Part shown: piece after piece, positions 53,505-62,669 of the stretch
Position numbering within the stretch: position 1 is the stretch's first letter
How the letters are laid out: each line of letters starts with the position of its first letter
DNA from: Microbacterium forte
Lineage (GTDB): Bacteria > Actinomycetota > Actinomycetes > Actinomycetales > Microbacteriaceae
Assembly: GCF_031885415.1 (NCBI RefSeq)
Contig: NZ_CP116871.1
Span: 2,480,001 to 2,544,000, forward strand
Length of the DNA: 64,000 nt
Direction of reading: 5' to 3'
The notes under the pieces: model-generated
Database searches by the model: none
Told to the model about the DNA's origin: nothing
Seen by the model: the letters and a program-made list of their open reading frames with translations, nothing else
Position numbers and translations under genes: made by a program

Positions 53505-55091
53505 ATGTCGTCACGTCGCAGCACGTCCGTCATCGCGATCGGAGCTGTCGCGCTCTTCGCTCTCGCCGGTTGCTCCGGTGGCAACTCGGCGAACACCGGG
53601 GGAGAATCCTCCGGTTCCGACTCGCTGGTCATCGACACCGCGTTCTCGATCGAGACCGCCGACCCCGGTCACACCTACGACCCGACCGGCAACATGATCG
53701 CGAAGGCGCTCTACGAGACCCTCGTCGACTTCGAGGGCTCGGATGTCTCGACCCCTGTGCCCGGCCTCGCGTCGTGGGAGCAGAACGATGAGGCGACCGA
53801 GTTCACCTTCACGCTCGAAGGCGACCGCGTCTTCTCCGACGGCACGCCGATCGAGGCGAAGGATGTCGTCTTCACCCTGCAGCGCATCCAGGGCATGACC
53901 GACGCCAAGCCGAACTTCCTCCTGGGCGGTCTGACGATCACCGAGGTCGACGAGAAGACGATCTCGATCACCTCCGAGACGCCGCTGCTGCAGCTGCCCG
54001 CGATCCTCGCCAACCCTGCGCTCGGCATCGTCAACTCCGATGTGGTCATCGAGAACGGCGGATCGATCGACGGCTCCGACAGTGCGCAGAGCTTCCTCGA
54101 CGGCGAGTCCGCCGGCTCCGGTCCGTTCGTGCTCGACACGCTCGACCTCTCGTCGCAGGTCGTGCTGACCAAGAGCGACGAGTACAACGGGGACGAAGAG
54201 GCGGCATACGGCCGCGTCGTCGTGCGCAACGTCTCGGAGAGCGCGACGCAGCTCGCGAACCTCAAGGGCGGCGACTCGATGGTCGCGATGGACCTCAACG
54301 GCGACCAGGTCTCCGGCCTCGGCGACGGACTGAACGTCGAGTCGGTGCCGTCGGGCCAGACGATCTTCCTGCTGCTCAACCAGTCGGAGGCCGTCGCGGG
54401 AGAGCTCGCGAACGTCAAGATCGCCGAGGCGATCCGCTACGCACTCGACTACGACGCGCTGCTCGAGCTCGCAGGTGCGGGAGCCGTGCAGGCGACCGGC
54501 GTGATCCCGCCCGGATTCGAGGGCGCCCTCGACACCGGTGTGGAGCAGGACCTCGACAAGGCCGAGGCTGCTCTCGCGGAAGCCGGCTACACGGGTCAGA
54601 CCCTCAAGCTGCAGTTCCCGAACGACTACCCGGTCGGCGGTGTGGAGTTCACCCCGCTCGCCGAGCGCATCCAGGCTCAGCTCGAGGATGCCGGCATCAC
54701 GGTCGAACTCGCACCGGCGCCGTTCGCCACCGAGCTCGACGCCTACGTCAACGGCACCGAGGGCTTCGGCCTGTGGTTCTGGGGCCCGGACTACGCCGAC
54801 TCGGCGAACTTCCTCCCGTTCGCTCCCGGCCTGAAGGTCGGTCTGCGCGCAGGCTGGGCCGCTGAGGCGAACCCCGAGATCGCAGGCATCGCAGCCGGTG
54901 CTGCCGCCGCGACCGACGAGGCCCAGCGCAGCGAGGCCTTCACCTCGTTCGCCGAGGCGATGCAGGCCGAGGGCCCCTTCGTGCCGCTGATCGTCCCCGG
55001 CCGCAACATCGCCACGGCGGATGCCGTCACCGGCGCCGTGTACAACTCGGTGTGGGAGATGGACATCGCCGAGATCACGCCTGCCGGCTGA
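53505..55091 (+). CDS. Peptide-type ABC substrate-binding lipoprotein
   Basis: This 528-residue family 5 solute-binding lipoprotein has a signal peptide with lipobox FALAGCSGG (Cys near residue 23). Characteristic blocks are DPGHTYDPTGNMIAKALYET, the VFSDGTPIEAKDVVFTLQRI motif and the C-terminal GFGLWFWGPDYADSANFLPF. It binds a peptide-like ligand for the rightward importer encoded by the next four genes. Compared with the binding protein at 47448-48941 it is clearly a paralogue and not a duplicate. Confidence 0.94.
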   Translation: MSSRRSTSVIAIGAVALFALAGCSGGNSANTGGESSGSDSLVIDTAFSIETADPGHTYDPTGNMIAKALYETLVDFEGSDVSTPVPGLASWEQNDEATEFTFTLEGDRVFSDGTPIEAKDVVFTLQRIQGMTDAKPNFLLGGLTITEVDEKTISITSETPLLQLPAILANPALGIVNSDVVIENGGSIDGSDSAQSFLDGESAGSGPFVLDTLDLSSQVVLTKSDEYNGDEEAAYGRVVVRNVSESATQLANLKGGDSMVAMDLNGDQVSGLGDGLNVESVPSGQTIFLLLNQSEAVAGELANVKIAEAIRYALDYDALLELAGAGAVQATGVIPPGFEGALDTGVEQDLDKAEAALAEAGYTGQTLKLQFPNDYPVGGVEFTPLAERIQAQLEDAGITVELAPAPFATELDAYVNGTEGFGLWFWGPDYADSANFLPFAPGLKVGLRAGWAAEANPEIAGIAAGAAAATDEAQRSEAFTSFAEAMQAEGPFVPLIVPGRNIATADAVTGAVYNSVWEMDIAEITPAG

Positions 55092-55104
55092 TCGGGGCTG
55101 ACTG

Positions 55105-56166
55105 ATGACGACGGTGGCCGTGCGACGGCAGGCTCAGCGTCGCAGGTCACCGCTCGTCGGATACCTGCTGCGCCGGATCGGCACTTCGCTGCTCCTTCTC
55201 GTGGGCGTCACGATCGTGACCTTCGCGCTGACGAACCTCGTGCCCGGCGACCCCGTGTCGGCGGCGCTGGGCGAGGGAGCATCGCAGAACCCCGAGACGC
55301 GTGAGGCGTTCATCAAGGCCCAGGGCCTCGATCAGCCTCTCTTCGTGCAGTACTTCATCTACATGGGCAACCTGTTTCGAGGAGACCTCGGAACATCGCT
55401 GGTGACCGGGCGACCGGTCACCAGCGACCTGGCCACCGCGGTGCCGGCGACGATCGAGATCGCGATCGGGGCCATCATCCTCAGCCTCGCGGTGAGCGTC
55501 GTGCTCGGAACCCTCGCGGCCTACCGTCGCGGCCTCGTCACCGACCAGGTCATCCGCATCGTGACGCTGATCGGGCTGAGCGTCCCGACGTTCTGGCTCG
55601 CACTGGTCAGCTTCTACGTGTTCTTCCTCGAGTTGCGCATCGCGCCCGGCTCCGGTCGCATCTCTCCGTCGATCACGCCGCCACCACGCATCACCGGGCT
55701 CTACACGGTCGACTACCTCCTCAACGGAGACGGCGTCGGATTCGCCGATGCCCTCGCCCACCTCGCCCTCCCGGTCATGGTGCTGTCGCTCGTGACGATC
55801 GGTCTGCTGACGCGCTTCATCCGCACATCGGTGCTCGAGGTGCTCGGCAGCGACTACGTGCGCGCGGCCCGCGCCAAGGGCCTTCCGGCCATGCGCGTGA
55901 TCCTCGACTACGTGCTCCGAGGGGCATCCCTGCCGATCCTCACCATCGTCGGCGTCGCCTTCGGCTCGCTGCTCTCCGGCACCGTGCTCGTCGAGTCGGT
56001 GTTCGCGTGGCCCGGCCTGGGCACCTACGCCTACAACTCGGCGGCGAACCTCGACCTCCCCGGAATCATGGGCGTCGGTCTCGTCGTCGGCTTCATCTAC
56101 CTCCTCATCAACTTCGTCGTCGATCTGCTCTACGGCGTCCTCGACCCGAGAGTGAGGATCGCATGA
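55105..56166 (+). CDS. Peptide-type ABC transporter permease (DppB-like)
   Basis: The 353-residue permease starts at ATG 55105, 13 bp after the binding protein. Hallmarks are LLRRIGTSLLLLVGVTIVTF and ALTNLVPGDPVSAALG at the N-terminus, then six helices with the coupling loop VRAARAKGLPAMRVILDYVL. It forms the transmembrane pore with the next gene product, whose ATG overlaps its stop codon. Confidence 0.94.
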   Translation: MTTVAVRRQAQRRRSPLVGYLLRRIGTSLLLLVGVTIVTFALTNLVPGDPVSAALGEGASQNPETREAFIKAQGLDQPLFVQYFIYMGNLFRGDLGTSLVTGRPVTSDLATAVPATIEIAIGAIILSLAVSVVLGTLAAYRRGLVTDQVIRIVTLIGLSVPTFWLALVSFYVFFLELRIAPGSGRISPSITPPPRITGLYTVDYLLNGDGVGFADALAHLALPVMVLSLVTIGLLTRFIRTSVLEVLGSDYVRAARAKGLPAMRVILDYVLRGASLPILTIVGVAFGSLLSGTVLVESVFAWPGLGTYAYNSAANLDLPGIMGVGLVVGFIYLLINFVVDLLYGVLDPRVRIA

Positions 56167-57074
56167 GCCGCATCGACTCGGCATCCGGTCCCTGGCGGTT
56201 CCGGTTCCGCTGGCCCCGCGCCTGGCGCACGCCGCTCGGCGTGATCGGCACCGTCATCGCCGGAGCATGGATCATCGTCGCCTTCACCGCGCAGTGGTGG
56301 GTTCCCTACGGCCCCAATGCCCAGGTGCTTCCTCGTCTGCAGGCGCCGGGAATCGACACACTGCTCGGCACCGACGGCAACGGGCGAGACATCTTCTCGC
56401 GCCTGATGACCGGTGCGACGGTGAGCCTTCCGCTCGCCCTCATGCTCGTGATCGCCGCGATGATCATCGGCACCGTGATCGGCGCCGTCGCCGGCTACTT
56501 CGGCGGCTGGGTCGACGAGACGCTGATGCGAATCACCGATCTGTTCATGGCGTTCCCGACGGTCATCCTCGCGATGGTGGTGGCGGCATCCCTCGGGCCG
56601 TCGCTGTTCAACGCGGTGATCGCGGCGATCGTGGTCTCGTGGCCGCAGTACTCGCGAGTCACGCGCAGCATCGTGCTCGGACTCCGCGGGCAGAACTACG
56701 TCATCGCCGGTCGTCTGCTCGGACACTCGCCGCTGCGGACGCTGTTCATCGACATCCTTCCGAACATCGCCGGACCCGTGCTGGTGCTCGCCACCCTCGA
56801 CATCGGTGCGGCGATCCTGCTGCTCTCCGGCCTCTCGTTCCTCGGGCTCGGCGCGCAGCCCCCGACCGCAGAGTGGGGATCGATGATCTCCGCCGCCATG
56901 CAGAACTTCGATGCCTGGTGGCTCGGGGTCTTCCCCGGTCTCGCGATCCTCACCGTGGTGCTCGCCTTCAACTTCCTCGGTGACGCGATGCGCGACATCC
57001 TCGACCCGACGGCCGAGGTCACGCACGAGAAGCAGGCCGAGCACGTGGCGTCGGCGAAGGGGGCGGCAGCATGA
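56163..57074 (+). CDS. Peptide-type ABC transporter permease (DppC-like)
   Basis: ATG 56163 (ATGA overlap) gives 303 residues. Typical features are the N-terminal helix LGVIGTVIAGAWIIVAFTAQ, the LLGTDGNGRDIFSRLMTG segment and the C-terminal coupling region AAILLLSGLSFLGLGAQPPT. Five to six helices are visible. It is the partner permease of the DppB-like protein, and its TGA overlaps the start of the first ATPase. Confidence 0.94.
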   Translation: MSRIDSASGPWRFRFRWPRAWRTPLGVIGTVIAGAWIIVAFTAQWWVPYGPNAQVLPRLQAPGIDTLLGTDGNGRDIFSRLMTGATVSLPLALMLVIAAMIIGTVIGAVAGYFGGWVDETLMRITDLFMAFPTVILAMVVAASLGPSLFNAVIAAIVVSWPQYSRVTRSIVLGLRGQNYVIAGRLLGHSPLRTLFIDILPNIAGPVLVLATLDIGAAILLLSGLSFLGLGAQPPTAEWGSMISAAMQNFDAWWLGVFPGLAILTVVLAFNFLGDAMRDILDPTAEVTHEKQAEHVASAKGAAA

Positions 57075-57961
57075 CCGCCTCGACCCTCACGAGCGCGCTG
57101 AGCATCCGTGACCTGACGATCGACATCGGTCGCCCACTCGTGCACGGCATCTCGCTCGAGCTCGAAGCCGGTCGCATCCACGGCCTCGCCGGCGAATCCG
57201 GATCGGGCAAGACACTCACCGCGCTCGCCGTGCTCGGGCTGCTGCCCCGGCAGGCGCGCACCGGCGGATCCATCACGCTCGCGGGGGAGGAGCTCGTCGG
57301 CATGCGCCGCCGCGCCCTCAACCGCATCCGCGGCAAGCGCATCGCGATGATCTTCCAGGACCCGTCGGCGTCGCTGCACCCGCAGCTGCCGATCGGCCGG
57401 CAGCTCACCGACCACATGCGCGTGCATCTCGGTCTTCGGGGCGAGGCCGCGAAGGCCAGAGCCATCGAGCTGCTCGAGACGGTGCAGGTGCCGAATCCGG
57501 ATGCGGCACTGAAGCGCTACCCCCACCAGTTCTCCGGAGGTCAGCGCCAGCGCATCGCCATCGCGTGTGCGCTCGCGTGCGACCCCGAGGTGCTGCTGGC
57601 CGACGAGCCCACCACCGCGCTCGACGTCACGGTGCAGGCCGGCATCCTCCGGCTGCTGCGCGACCTCGCGACCGACCGCAATCTCGCCGTGCTGCTCGTC
57701 ACGCACGACCTGGGCGTCATGAGTGCGATCGCCGATGAGGTCGCCGTGATGAAGAACGGGCAGATCGTCGAGCGGGCAGACCGCGCGACCCTGTTCCGCG
57801 ACCCGCAGCACGAGTACACCCGCACGCTGCTCGCGGCCCTGCCGGGATCGAAGCTCGAGATCGCCTCACCGGATCCCGCGCTCATCGATCCGGTGATGTC
57901 GGATGCGGCGCTCTCGGATGCTGCCGTCAAGGATGCCGAAGAGGAGGCCGCAGATGAGTGA
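57071..57961 (+). CDS. Peptide-type ABC transporter ATP-binding protein (DppD-like)
   Basis: The ATPase has 296 residues with Walker A GESGSGKTLTALAVLG, Q-loop MIFQDPSASLHP, signature FSGGQRQRIAIACALA, Walker B VLLADEPTTALDV and switch His VTHDLGVMS. The C-terminus ends in an unusual Ala/Asp-rich tail built of repeated short units (DAALSDAAVKDAEEE). It overlaps the second ATPase by 8 bp. Confidence 0.93.
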   Translation: MTASTLTSALSIRDLTIDIGRPLVHGISLELEAGRIHGLAGESGSGKTLTALAVLGLLPRQARTGGSITLAGEELVGMRRRALNRIRGKRIAMIFQDPSASLHPQLPIGRQLTDHMRVHLGLRGEAAKARAIELLETVQVPNPDAALKRYPHQFSGGQRQRIAIACALACDPEVLLADEPTTALDVTVQAGILRLLRDLATDRNLAVLLVTHDLGVMSAIADEVAVMKNGQIVERADRATLFRDPQHEYTRTLLAALPGSKLEIASPDPALIDPVMSDAALSDAAVKDAEEEAADE

Positions 57962-58793
57962 GATCGCCGTCCTCGACGCGCAGGGAGTCGTCGTGCGCTA
58001 CCCCGGGAGCCCGCCGGTGGTCGCCGTCGACGGCGTCTCGCTGACCGTCGCCCCTGGAGAGACCGTCGCGCTCGTGGGCGAGTCCGGCAGCGGCAAGTCG
58101 AGCCTGGCCCGCGCGGTCGTCGGCATCGAGAAGCTCGCCGGGGGAGAGGTGCGGTTCCGCGGCGAGCCCGTGAAGCCGCTCGGCATCCGCCGGCGGGATC
58201 TCGCTCTCACCGGCATCCAGATGGTGTTCCAGGATCCGTCGACGTCGCTCAACCCGCGGCGTCGCGTGGGCGACCAGATCGCCGACGGCATCGCGACCGC
58301 CCGCGCTCGCGGCGCCGAAGGATCGACCGTCCCCGAGTGGCTCGACCGCGTCGGGCTGCCCACCGAGGTCGCCACGCGCTTCCCGCATCAGTTCTCGGGC
58401 GGTCAGAAGCAGCGGCTCGCGATCGCGCGGGCGCTCGCCGCGCGGCCGTCGCTGCTCGTCGCCGACGAGCCGATCTCCGCTCTGGATGCATCGACCCAGA
58501 CGAGCGTCGCCGGTCTCATGCGAGACCTCGTCGCCGAGGCCGGCGCGGGGATGCTGTTCATCTCGCACGACCTCGCCGTCGTCCGGCGCATCGCCGATCG
58601 GACCTTCGTGATGTTCGCCGGACGCGTGCTCGAAGCGGGGGCCACCGATCGTGTGTGGTCTGCGCCGCAGCATCCGTACACTCAGGCGCTGCTCGCGGCG
58701 ATCCCCGAGCCCGACGGAGCAGGTCGCATCCCGGTCGCGCCCTCGACGAACGAGCGCATCGTCTGGTCGGAGATCGCCCCCGTCATCGACTGA
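57954..58793 (+). CDS. Peptide-type ABC transporter ATP-binding protein (DppF-like)
   Basis: ATG 57954 gives 279 residues. Walker A is GESGSGKSSLARAVVG, Q-loop MVFQDPSTSLNP, signature FSGGQKQRLAIARALA, Walker B LLVADEPISALDA and switch His FISHDLAVVR. The C-terminal QHPYTQALLAAIPEPDGAGR is the oligopeptide-type tail. It is the last gene of the rightward importer; two hairpin repeats follow. Confidence 0.93.
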   Translation: MSEIAVLDAQGVVVRYPGSPPVVAVDGVSLTVAPGETVALVGESGSGKSSLARAVVGIEKLAGGEVRFRGEPVKPLGIRRRDLALTGIQMVFQDPSTSLNPRRRVGDQIADGIATARARGAEGSTVPEWLDRVGLPTEVATRFPHQFSGGQKQRLAIARALAARPSLLVADEPISALDASTQTSVAGLMRDLVAEAGAGMLFISHDLAVVRRIADRTFVMFAGRVLEAGATDRVWSAPQHPYTQALLAAIPEPDGAGRIPVAPSTNERIVWSEIAPVID

Positions 58794-58899
58794 CGTCTGT
58801 CGTCCGCCCGCTCGGGCGCTTGCCCGCTCGGCTGTTCGCTCGGCTGTTCGCTCGCTCGGCTGTGCGCTCGCTCGGACGACATCTGCCCCACTGCCCCCC

Positions 58900-58977
58900 G
58901 GGAGGAGATCTGCTCCTCGGGAGGACGGATGGGCGCGAAGCCTCCTCCCGTGGCGCAGTCGTCCTCCCGACGGGAGG
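58900..58977. repeat. Palindromic GGGAGGAGATCTG element, copy 1
   Basis: Starts GGGAGGAGATCTG. Inside, CGGGAGGACG faces CGTCCTCCCG-type arms, with a nested CCTCCTCCCG. It forms a long G+A-rich/T+C-rich hairpin downstream of the ABC operon. Confidence 0.7.
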
Positions 58978-59051
58978 GCCCTCGAGGCCTCAGCCTGATC
59001 GGCGGGTCACGGCGCCGCTGAACACGGCTGGTGCGTTCGCGTCCGCCCCTC

Positions 59052-59120
59052 GGGAGGAGATCTGTCTCCGGGGAGGAGGTTCCGAACCCGATCCTCCTCC
59101 CGAAGCGCAGATCTCCTCCC
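59052..59120. repeat. Palindromic GGGAGGAGATCTG element, copy 2
   Basis: Outer arms GGGAGGAGATCTG and CAGATCTCCTCCC match perfectly over 13 bp, and inner arms CGGGGAGGAGG and CCTCCTCCCG form a second stem. Related to copy 1 about 150 bp to the left. Confidence 0.75.
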
Positions 59121-59237
59121 AGGGGATGGCCCGAGAGGGTGGGTCGAGGGATGACCCGAGCGGATGCTGCGCCAGCAGAGCCCGGAACGCACCGCGGGCC
59201 GAGGCGATCGCCCCGGCCCGCAGCATCTGCTGGTGGA

Positions 59238-59936
59238 TCAGAGAGGTGCGACGATGTCCTGCTCGACGTCCCACTCGGTGATCTCGAGCGAGGTCTCGAT
59301 CATCTGGCCGGCGGCCTCGGTGCTGCCGGTCGTCGCCAGCACCACGTAGTCGTCGGTGACCTCGAACACCACGTCGACGGCGACGCCCTGCGCCTCGGAC
59401 GTGCCGCTCACGAGGTAGACGTCCTGACCCAGGCGGCTGCCGGTTCCGGTCACGGTGAACTCGCCGGTGAGCGCGCCTGCGGCCGTGGCCGGGTCGGTGC
59501 CCGCCGCCGTCGCCGCACCGCTGCTGAGCGCGGCGACAATCGGGTCGCTCGAGTTCGGGTCGGCGACCTGCCACTCGGTCGTAGGAGTCTTGACCCAGGC
59601 GTCGTCGCCGATGATGATCAGCGATCCCATCGGAGTGATGGTCTCGACGGCATCCGTCGCGGGGTTGTACCGGGCGGTCGTGTCCATGCCCAGGATCGAT
59701 GTCTTGGCCTGGTAGCCGGCGGTGTCGGTCATCGCCTCGGTGATGCAGGCGCCGAGCGCGGTGCCGTCGACGGTCGCGCCTTCGGTCAGCTCAGGGCAGT
59801 CGGACTCGGGTGCGGTGGTCTCCTCCGCGGCCGCTGTGGGCTCTTCTTCGGCGGGCTCCTCGGCACCCGCGGTGCACCCGGTGAGCAGTACGGTGGCGGT
59901 CAGGACGAGGCCGACCCCCCATTTGTTGACGCGCAT
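59238..59936 (-). CDS. Lipoprotein, LppX/LprG-like fold possible
   Basis: ATG 59936 gives 232 residues. The signal peptide ends in lipobox LLTGC (Cys near 21), followed by an acidic, Ala/Glu-rich stretch. The mature part is beta-rich with Tyr/Thr-rich segments (YNPATDAVETITPMGSLIII, DDAWVKTPTTEWQVADPNSS and VTDDYVVLATTG), a pattern seen in LppX/LprA-G type actinobacterial lipoproteins that bind acylated lipids. The assignment is by pattern and is tentative. It is monocistronic and faces the ABC repeats. Confidence 0.7.
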   Translation of the reverse strand: MRVNKWGVGLVLTATVLLTGCTAGAEEPAEEEPTAAAEETTAPESDCPELTEGATVDGTALGACITEAMTDTAGYQAKTSILGMDTTARYNPATDAVETITPMGSLIIIGDDAWVKTPTTEWQVADPNSSDPIVAALSSGAATAAGTDPATAAGALTGEFTVTGTGSRLGQDVYLVSGTSEAQGVAVDVVFEVTDDYVVLATTGSTEAAGQMIETSLEITEWDVEQDIVAPL

Positions 59937-60042
59937 GGCGTTCCCCCTTCGGTCGTGTGCGCACTGAGTGTCAGACCGCACGCACTCCAGCATGCCAACT
60001 GCCCGGCGAGAGGCGTGGGGGCAGGCCGAAGGTTTCTCCGCT

Positions 60043-60048
60043 AGACTG
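60043..60048 (+). promoter_or_regulatory. Possible rpsF operon -10
   Basis: TAGACT lies about 115 bp upstream of rpsF and resembles actinobacterial -10 hexamers. No clear -35 accompanies it. Confidence 0.3.
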
Positions 60049-60113
60049 TCAAGGTTGTCTGCCATCAGGCCCCCACTCGGGTGGCTCGGCGGATGACGTT
60101 CACACACCCTCCT

Positions 60114-60136
60114 GCTTCCGGGAAAGTCCCGGAAGC
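60114..60136 (+). promoter_or_regulatory. Leader hairpin upstream of rpsF
   Basis: GCTTCCGGG pairs with CCCGGAAGC around AAAGT, ending 26 bp before the rpsF GTG. Leaders of rpsF-rpsR operons often carry an S6:S18-binding structure, and this hairpin is a candidate. Confidence 0.4.
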
Positions 60137-60162
60137 CGTTCTAGTCCGAAGGAGGTGGGTAA

Positions 60163-60531
60163 GTGACGCACCAGTACGAACTCATGGTCATTCTGACCCC
60201 CGAGATCGACGAGCGCCAGGTAGCCCCTACGCTCGACAAGTTCCTGAAGGTCATCACCAACGATGGTGGCTCGATTGACAAGGTCGACATCTGGGGTAAG
60301 CGCCGTCTGGCTTACGAGATCCAGAAGAAGAACGAGGGCATCTACGCCGTCGTCAACTTCACCGCCACCAGCGAGGCCACGCAGGAGCTCGACCGTCAGC
60401 TGAAGCTGAACGAGCAGATCATGCGCACCAAGGTCCTCCGTTCTGAGGAAGCTCAGGCGATGGTCGCGTTCGAAGCGAAGCGCACCGAAGAGAAGGCTGC
60501 TCGCAAGGCCGCCAAGGCTGCGAAGGCCTGA
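60163..60531 (+). CDS. rpsF: 30S ribosomal protein S6
   Basis: The protein has 122 residues and starts at GTG 60163 behind AAGGAGGTG. The S6 fold is recognised from [40 protein letters not shown] and the C-terminal [15 protein letters not shown]. It binds S18 in the 30S platform. The Ala/Lys-rich C-terminus ([11 protein letters not shown]) is an actinobacterial extension. It heads the conserved rpsF-ssb-rpsR-rplI operon; ssb starts 5 bp downstream. Confidence 0.98.
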   Translation: MTHQYELMVILTPEIDERQVAPTLDKFLKVITNDGGSIDKVDIWGKRRLAYEIQKKNEGIYAVVNFTATSEATQELDRQLKLNEQIMRTKVLRSEEAQAMVAFEAKRTEEKAARKAAKAAKA

Positions 60532-60536
60532 GTCCG

Positions 60537-61052
60537 ATGGCCGGCGAAACAGTCATCACCGTGGTGGGTAACCTCACGGCCGACCCCGAGCTGCGCTACA
60601 CGCAGAACGGACTGCCGGTGGCGAACTTCACCATCGCTTCGACGCCTCGGAACTTCGACCGCGCCGCCAACGAGTGGAAGGACGGCGAAGCGCTGTTCCT
60701 CCGTGCGTCGGTCTGGCGCGAGTTCGCCGAGCACGTGGCGGGTTCGCTGACCAAGGGCATGCGCGTCATGGCGCAGGGCCGTCTGCGTCAGCGCTCCTAC
60801 CAGGACCGCGAGGGCAACCAGCGCACCGCTATCGAGCTGGAGGTCGACGAGATCGGCCCCTCGCTTCGGTACGCGACCGCGCAGGTCACCCGTGCGGCGT
60901 CGACCGGTGGCGGCGGCGGTGGTGGCGGCGGACAGTCGCGCCCCGCTCAGCAGCAGCAGGTGTCGGAAGAGCCGTGGTCAACCCCCGGCTCGTCGACGAG
61001 CGCAGACGCCTGGAGCACTCCGGGCAGCTTCGGCGACGACACCCCCTTCTGA
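60537..61052 (+). CDS. ssb: Single-stranded DNA-binding protein
   Basis: The protein has 171 residues. The OB-fold (about 1-110) shows [40 protein letters not shown] and [14 protein letters not shown] Gly-rich linker and a Gln/Ser/Pro segment follow, and the acidic tip GDDTPF recruits repair and replication partners. It coats single-stranded DNA in replication and repair. A position between rpsF and rpsR is conserved in many bacteria. Confidence 0.97.
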   Translation: MAGETVITVVGNLTADPELRYTQNGLPVANFTIASTPRNFDRAANEWKDGEALFLRASVWREFAEHVAGSLTKGMRVMAQGRLRQRSYQDREGNQRTAIELEVDEIGPSLRYATAQVTRAASTGGGGGGGGGQSRPAQQQQVSEEPWSTPGSSTSADAWSTPGSFGDDTPF

Positions 61053-61102
61053 AACAGGATCTCGGGATGCTTCGGCATCCGTCTCATCATTAAGGAAAAA
61101 CA

Positions 61103-61357
61103 ATGGCTGGAAAGTCTAGCGGCGACCGCCGCAAGCCGCGGAAGGGTGGCAAGCCCACCGCTCCCGCGAAGTCGATCCGGGTCGGAGTCATCGATTACAA
61201 GGATGTCTCCACCCTCCGCAAGTTCGTCTCGGAGCGTGGCAAGATCCGCGCCCGTCGTATCACCGGTGTTTCGGTGCAGGAGCAGCGTCTGATCGCCACC
61301 GCGATCAAGAACGCACGCGAAATGGCACTCCTGCCCTACGCTGGCGCCGGCCGGTAA
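61103..61357 (+). CDS. rpsR: 30S ribosomal protein S18
   Basis: The protein has 84 residues. A basic Gly/Lys-rich N-terminus ([18 protein letters not shown]) precedes the S18 core [20 protein letters not shown] and [20 protein letters not shown]. It lacks the four Cys of zinc-binding S18 paralogues, so it is the zinc-independent form. It pairs with S6 in the 30S subunit. Gap to ssb 50 bp, to rplI 11 bp. Confidence 0.97.
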   Translation: MAGKSSGDRRKPRKGGKPTAPAKSIRVGVIDYKDVSTLRKFVSERGKIRARRITGVSVQEQRLIATAIKNAREMALLPYAGAGR

Positions 61358-61368
61358 GGGGTATCGAG

Positions 61369-61821
61369 ATGGCAAAGCTGATTCTCACGAACGAGGTCGC
61401 CGGGCTTGGTAGCGCCGGTGACGTAGTCGAGGTCAAGAACGGGTTCGCCCGCAACTACCTCATCCCCCAGGGCTTCGCTACGGCGTGGACCCGCGGTGGC
61501 GAAAAGCAGGTCGCTTCGATCCAGGCTGCTCGTCAGGCTCGCGCGATCCACGACCGCGACGAGGCCGTGGCGCTGAAGAACTCCCTCGAGGCCACCAAGG
61601 TGCGCCTGGCCGTCAAGGCCGGCAACGAGGGTCGCCTCTTCGGTTCGGTCAAGACCGATCACATCGCGGATGCTGTCGCAGCCGCGGGTCTCGGCTCGAT
61701 CGACAAGCGCAAGGTGCACATCCCGTCGGCGATCAAGTCGGTCGGCGAGCACGAGGCCACCGTTCGTCTGCACGACGACGTGACCGCAGTCATCACGCTG
61801 CAGGTCGTCGCCGCCAAGTAA
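61369..61821 (+). CDS. rplI: 50S ribosomal protein L9
   Basis: The protein has 150 residues. The N-terminal RNA-binding domain is [36 protein letters not shown] long connecting helix ([20 protein letters not shown]) and the C-terminal domain ([20 protein letters not shown]) follow. It is the last gene of the operon and is followed by a strong terminator. Confidence 0.98.
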   Translation: MAKLILTNEVAGLGSAGDVVEVKNGFARNYLIPQGFATAWTRGGEKQVASIQAARQARAIHDRDEAVALKNSLEATKVRLAVKAGNEGRLFGSVKTDHIADAVAAAGLGSIDKRKVHIPSAIKSVGEHEATVRLHDDVTAVITLQVVAAK

Positions 61822-61835
61822 GGCGCGACGCTCTC

Positions 61836-61869
61836 GAACGCCCCCTGTCCTTCGGGACAGGGGGCGTTC
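61836..61869 (+). terminator. rplI operon terminator
   Basis: GAACGCCCCCTGTCC pairs perfectly with GGACAGGGGGCGTTC around a UUCG tetraloop. Confidence 0.85.
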
Positions 61870-61914
61870 TGCGTTCGCGGCCGGTCGGTGTTTCGGAGGG
61901 TCTGGTGAAGGCGG

Positions 61915-62406
61915 CTAGCGGGTGAGACCGAGTTCGGCGGCGCGACGGGGATTCGCGGGCAAAGTCTCATCGACGTCGACGGACCGTGACCACCCGTCGT
62001 CCTCGACAGGTATGCCGCGAGAGACGAGAGCGCGCACTGCTTCGTCGACCCCGTCCACGAAGTCCCCTCCGACGTGGGATCCGGCGACCAGTGAGACGAT
62101 CACGCGGATCGAGTGCGCGTCGACCGGGCCGATCCAGGTGACGGCGACGCCTCGGGCAGACAGCGGACCGAGCCTGGTCGTGAGGGTGGAGAGCCCACTT
62201 CCGCCGATGAGGACATCGCCGACAACCGACCCGCGCCGGTGGATTCGCTGCACCCCGGCCTCGGCACCGGGCACGTCTGCACGGAAGTGGGCAGCCTGCA
62301 TCGCACGGTCGATCTCGACCAGGGCGACATCGGCGGCATCAGTCGGGATATGGAATGTCCGTGCGCCGTTGACCGCCCACCGCAGACGGCGCGGATCTTC
62401 TGTCAC
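61915..62406 (-). CDS. Hypothetical protein
   Basis: GTG 62406 gives 163 residues beginning MTEDPRRLRWAVNGARTFHI. It is predicted soluble with no signal peptide; a Gly-rich segment (VVGDVLIGGSGLSTLTTRLG) and alternating strands suggest a small alpha/beta fold. I recognise no family. It is leftward, convergent with rplI and followed by the rplI terminator. Confidence 0.6.
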   Translation of the reverse strand: MTEDPRRLRWAVNGARTFHIPTDAADVALVEIDRAMQAAHFRADVPGAEAGVQRIHRRGSVVGDVLIGGSGLSTLTTRLGPLSARGVAVTWIGPVDAHSIRVIVSLVAGSHVGGDFVDGVDEAVRALVSRGIPVEDDGWSRSVDVDETLPANPRRAAELGLTR

Positions 62407-62512
62407 CGCGGCACCTGCGAGGCGAGCGCGTTCTGCATGATGACCTCCCCGGAGAGTCTAGGCGGATCGTCCTCGGCGTCATCCGACGCGCCTCGTGCGG
62501 GTTCCGGGCACG

Positions 62513-62547
62513 ACGGATGCCCCGCGCTGGGGACGCGGGGCATCCGT
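62513..62547. terminator. Perfect hairpin between unknown gene and surface-protein gene
   Basis: ACGGATGCCCCGCG and CGCGGGGCATCCGT pair perfectly over 14 bp around CTGGGGA. It lies downstream of the surface-protein stop codon, which it probably terminates. The rest of 62407-62669 holds no gene that I can see. Confidence 0.7.
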
Positions 62548-62669
62548 GAACTGTGCGGCATCGCAGACGCGGGCAGGTCTGGGGAACCTGCTCAGGGCAT
62601 CACGGGATCCGCACACCGGCGGTGTCGCATCTCCTCCCCCGAGGACGTCGACACCGCCGGGGTCTGCGG

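Larger units (their letters stand above)
58794..59237. other. Intergenic region with repeats
   Basis: No gene is visible. A short run of CTCGCTCGGCTGTTCGCTCG-like repeats (58800-58880) is followed by two related palindromic units at 58900-58977 and 59052-59120. Confidence 0.6.
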
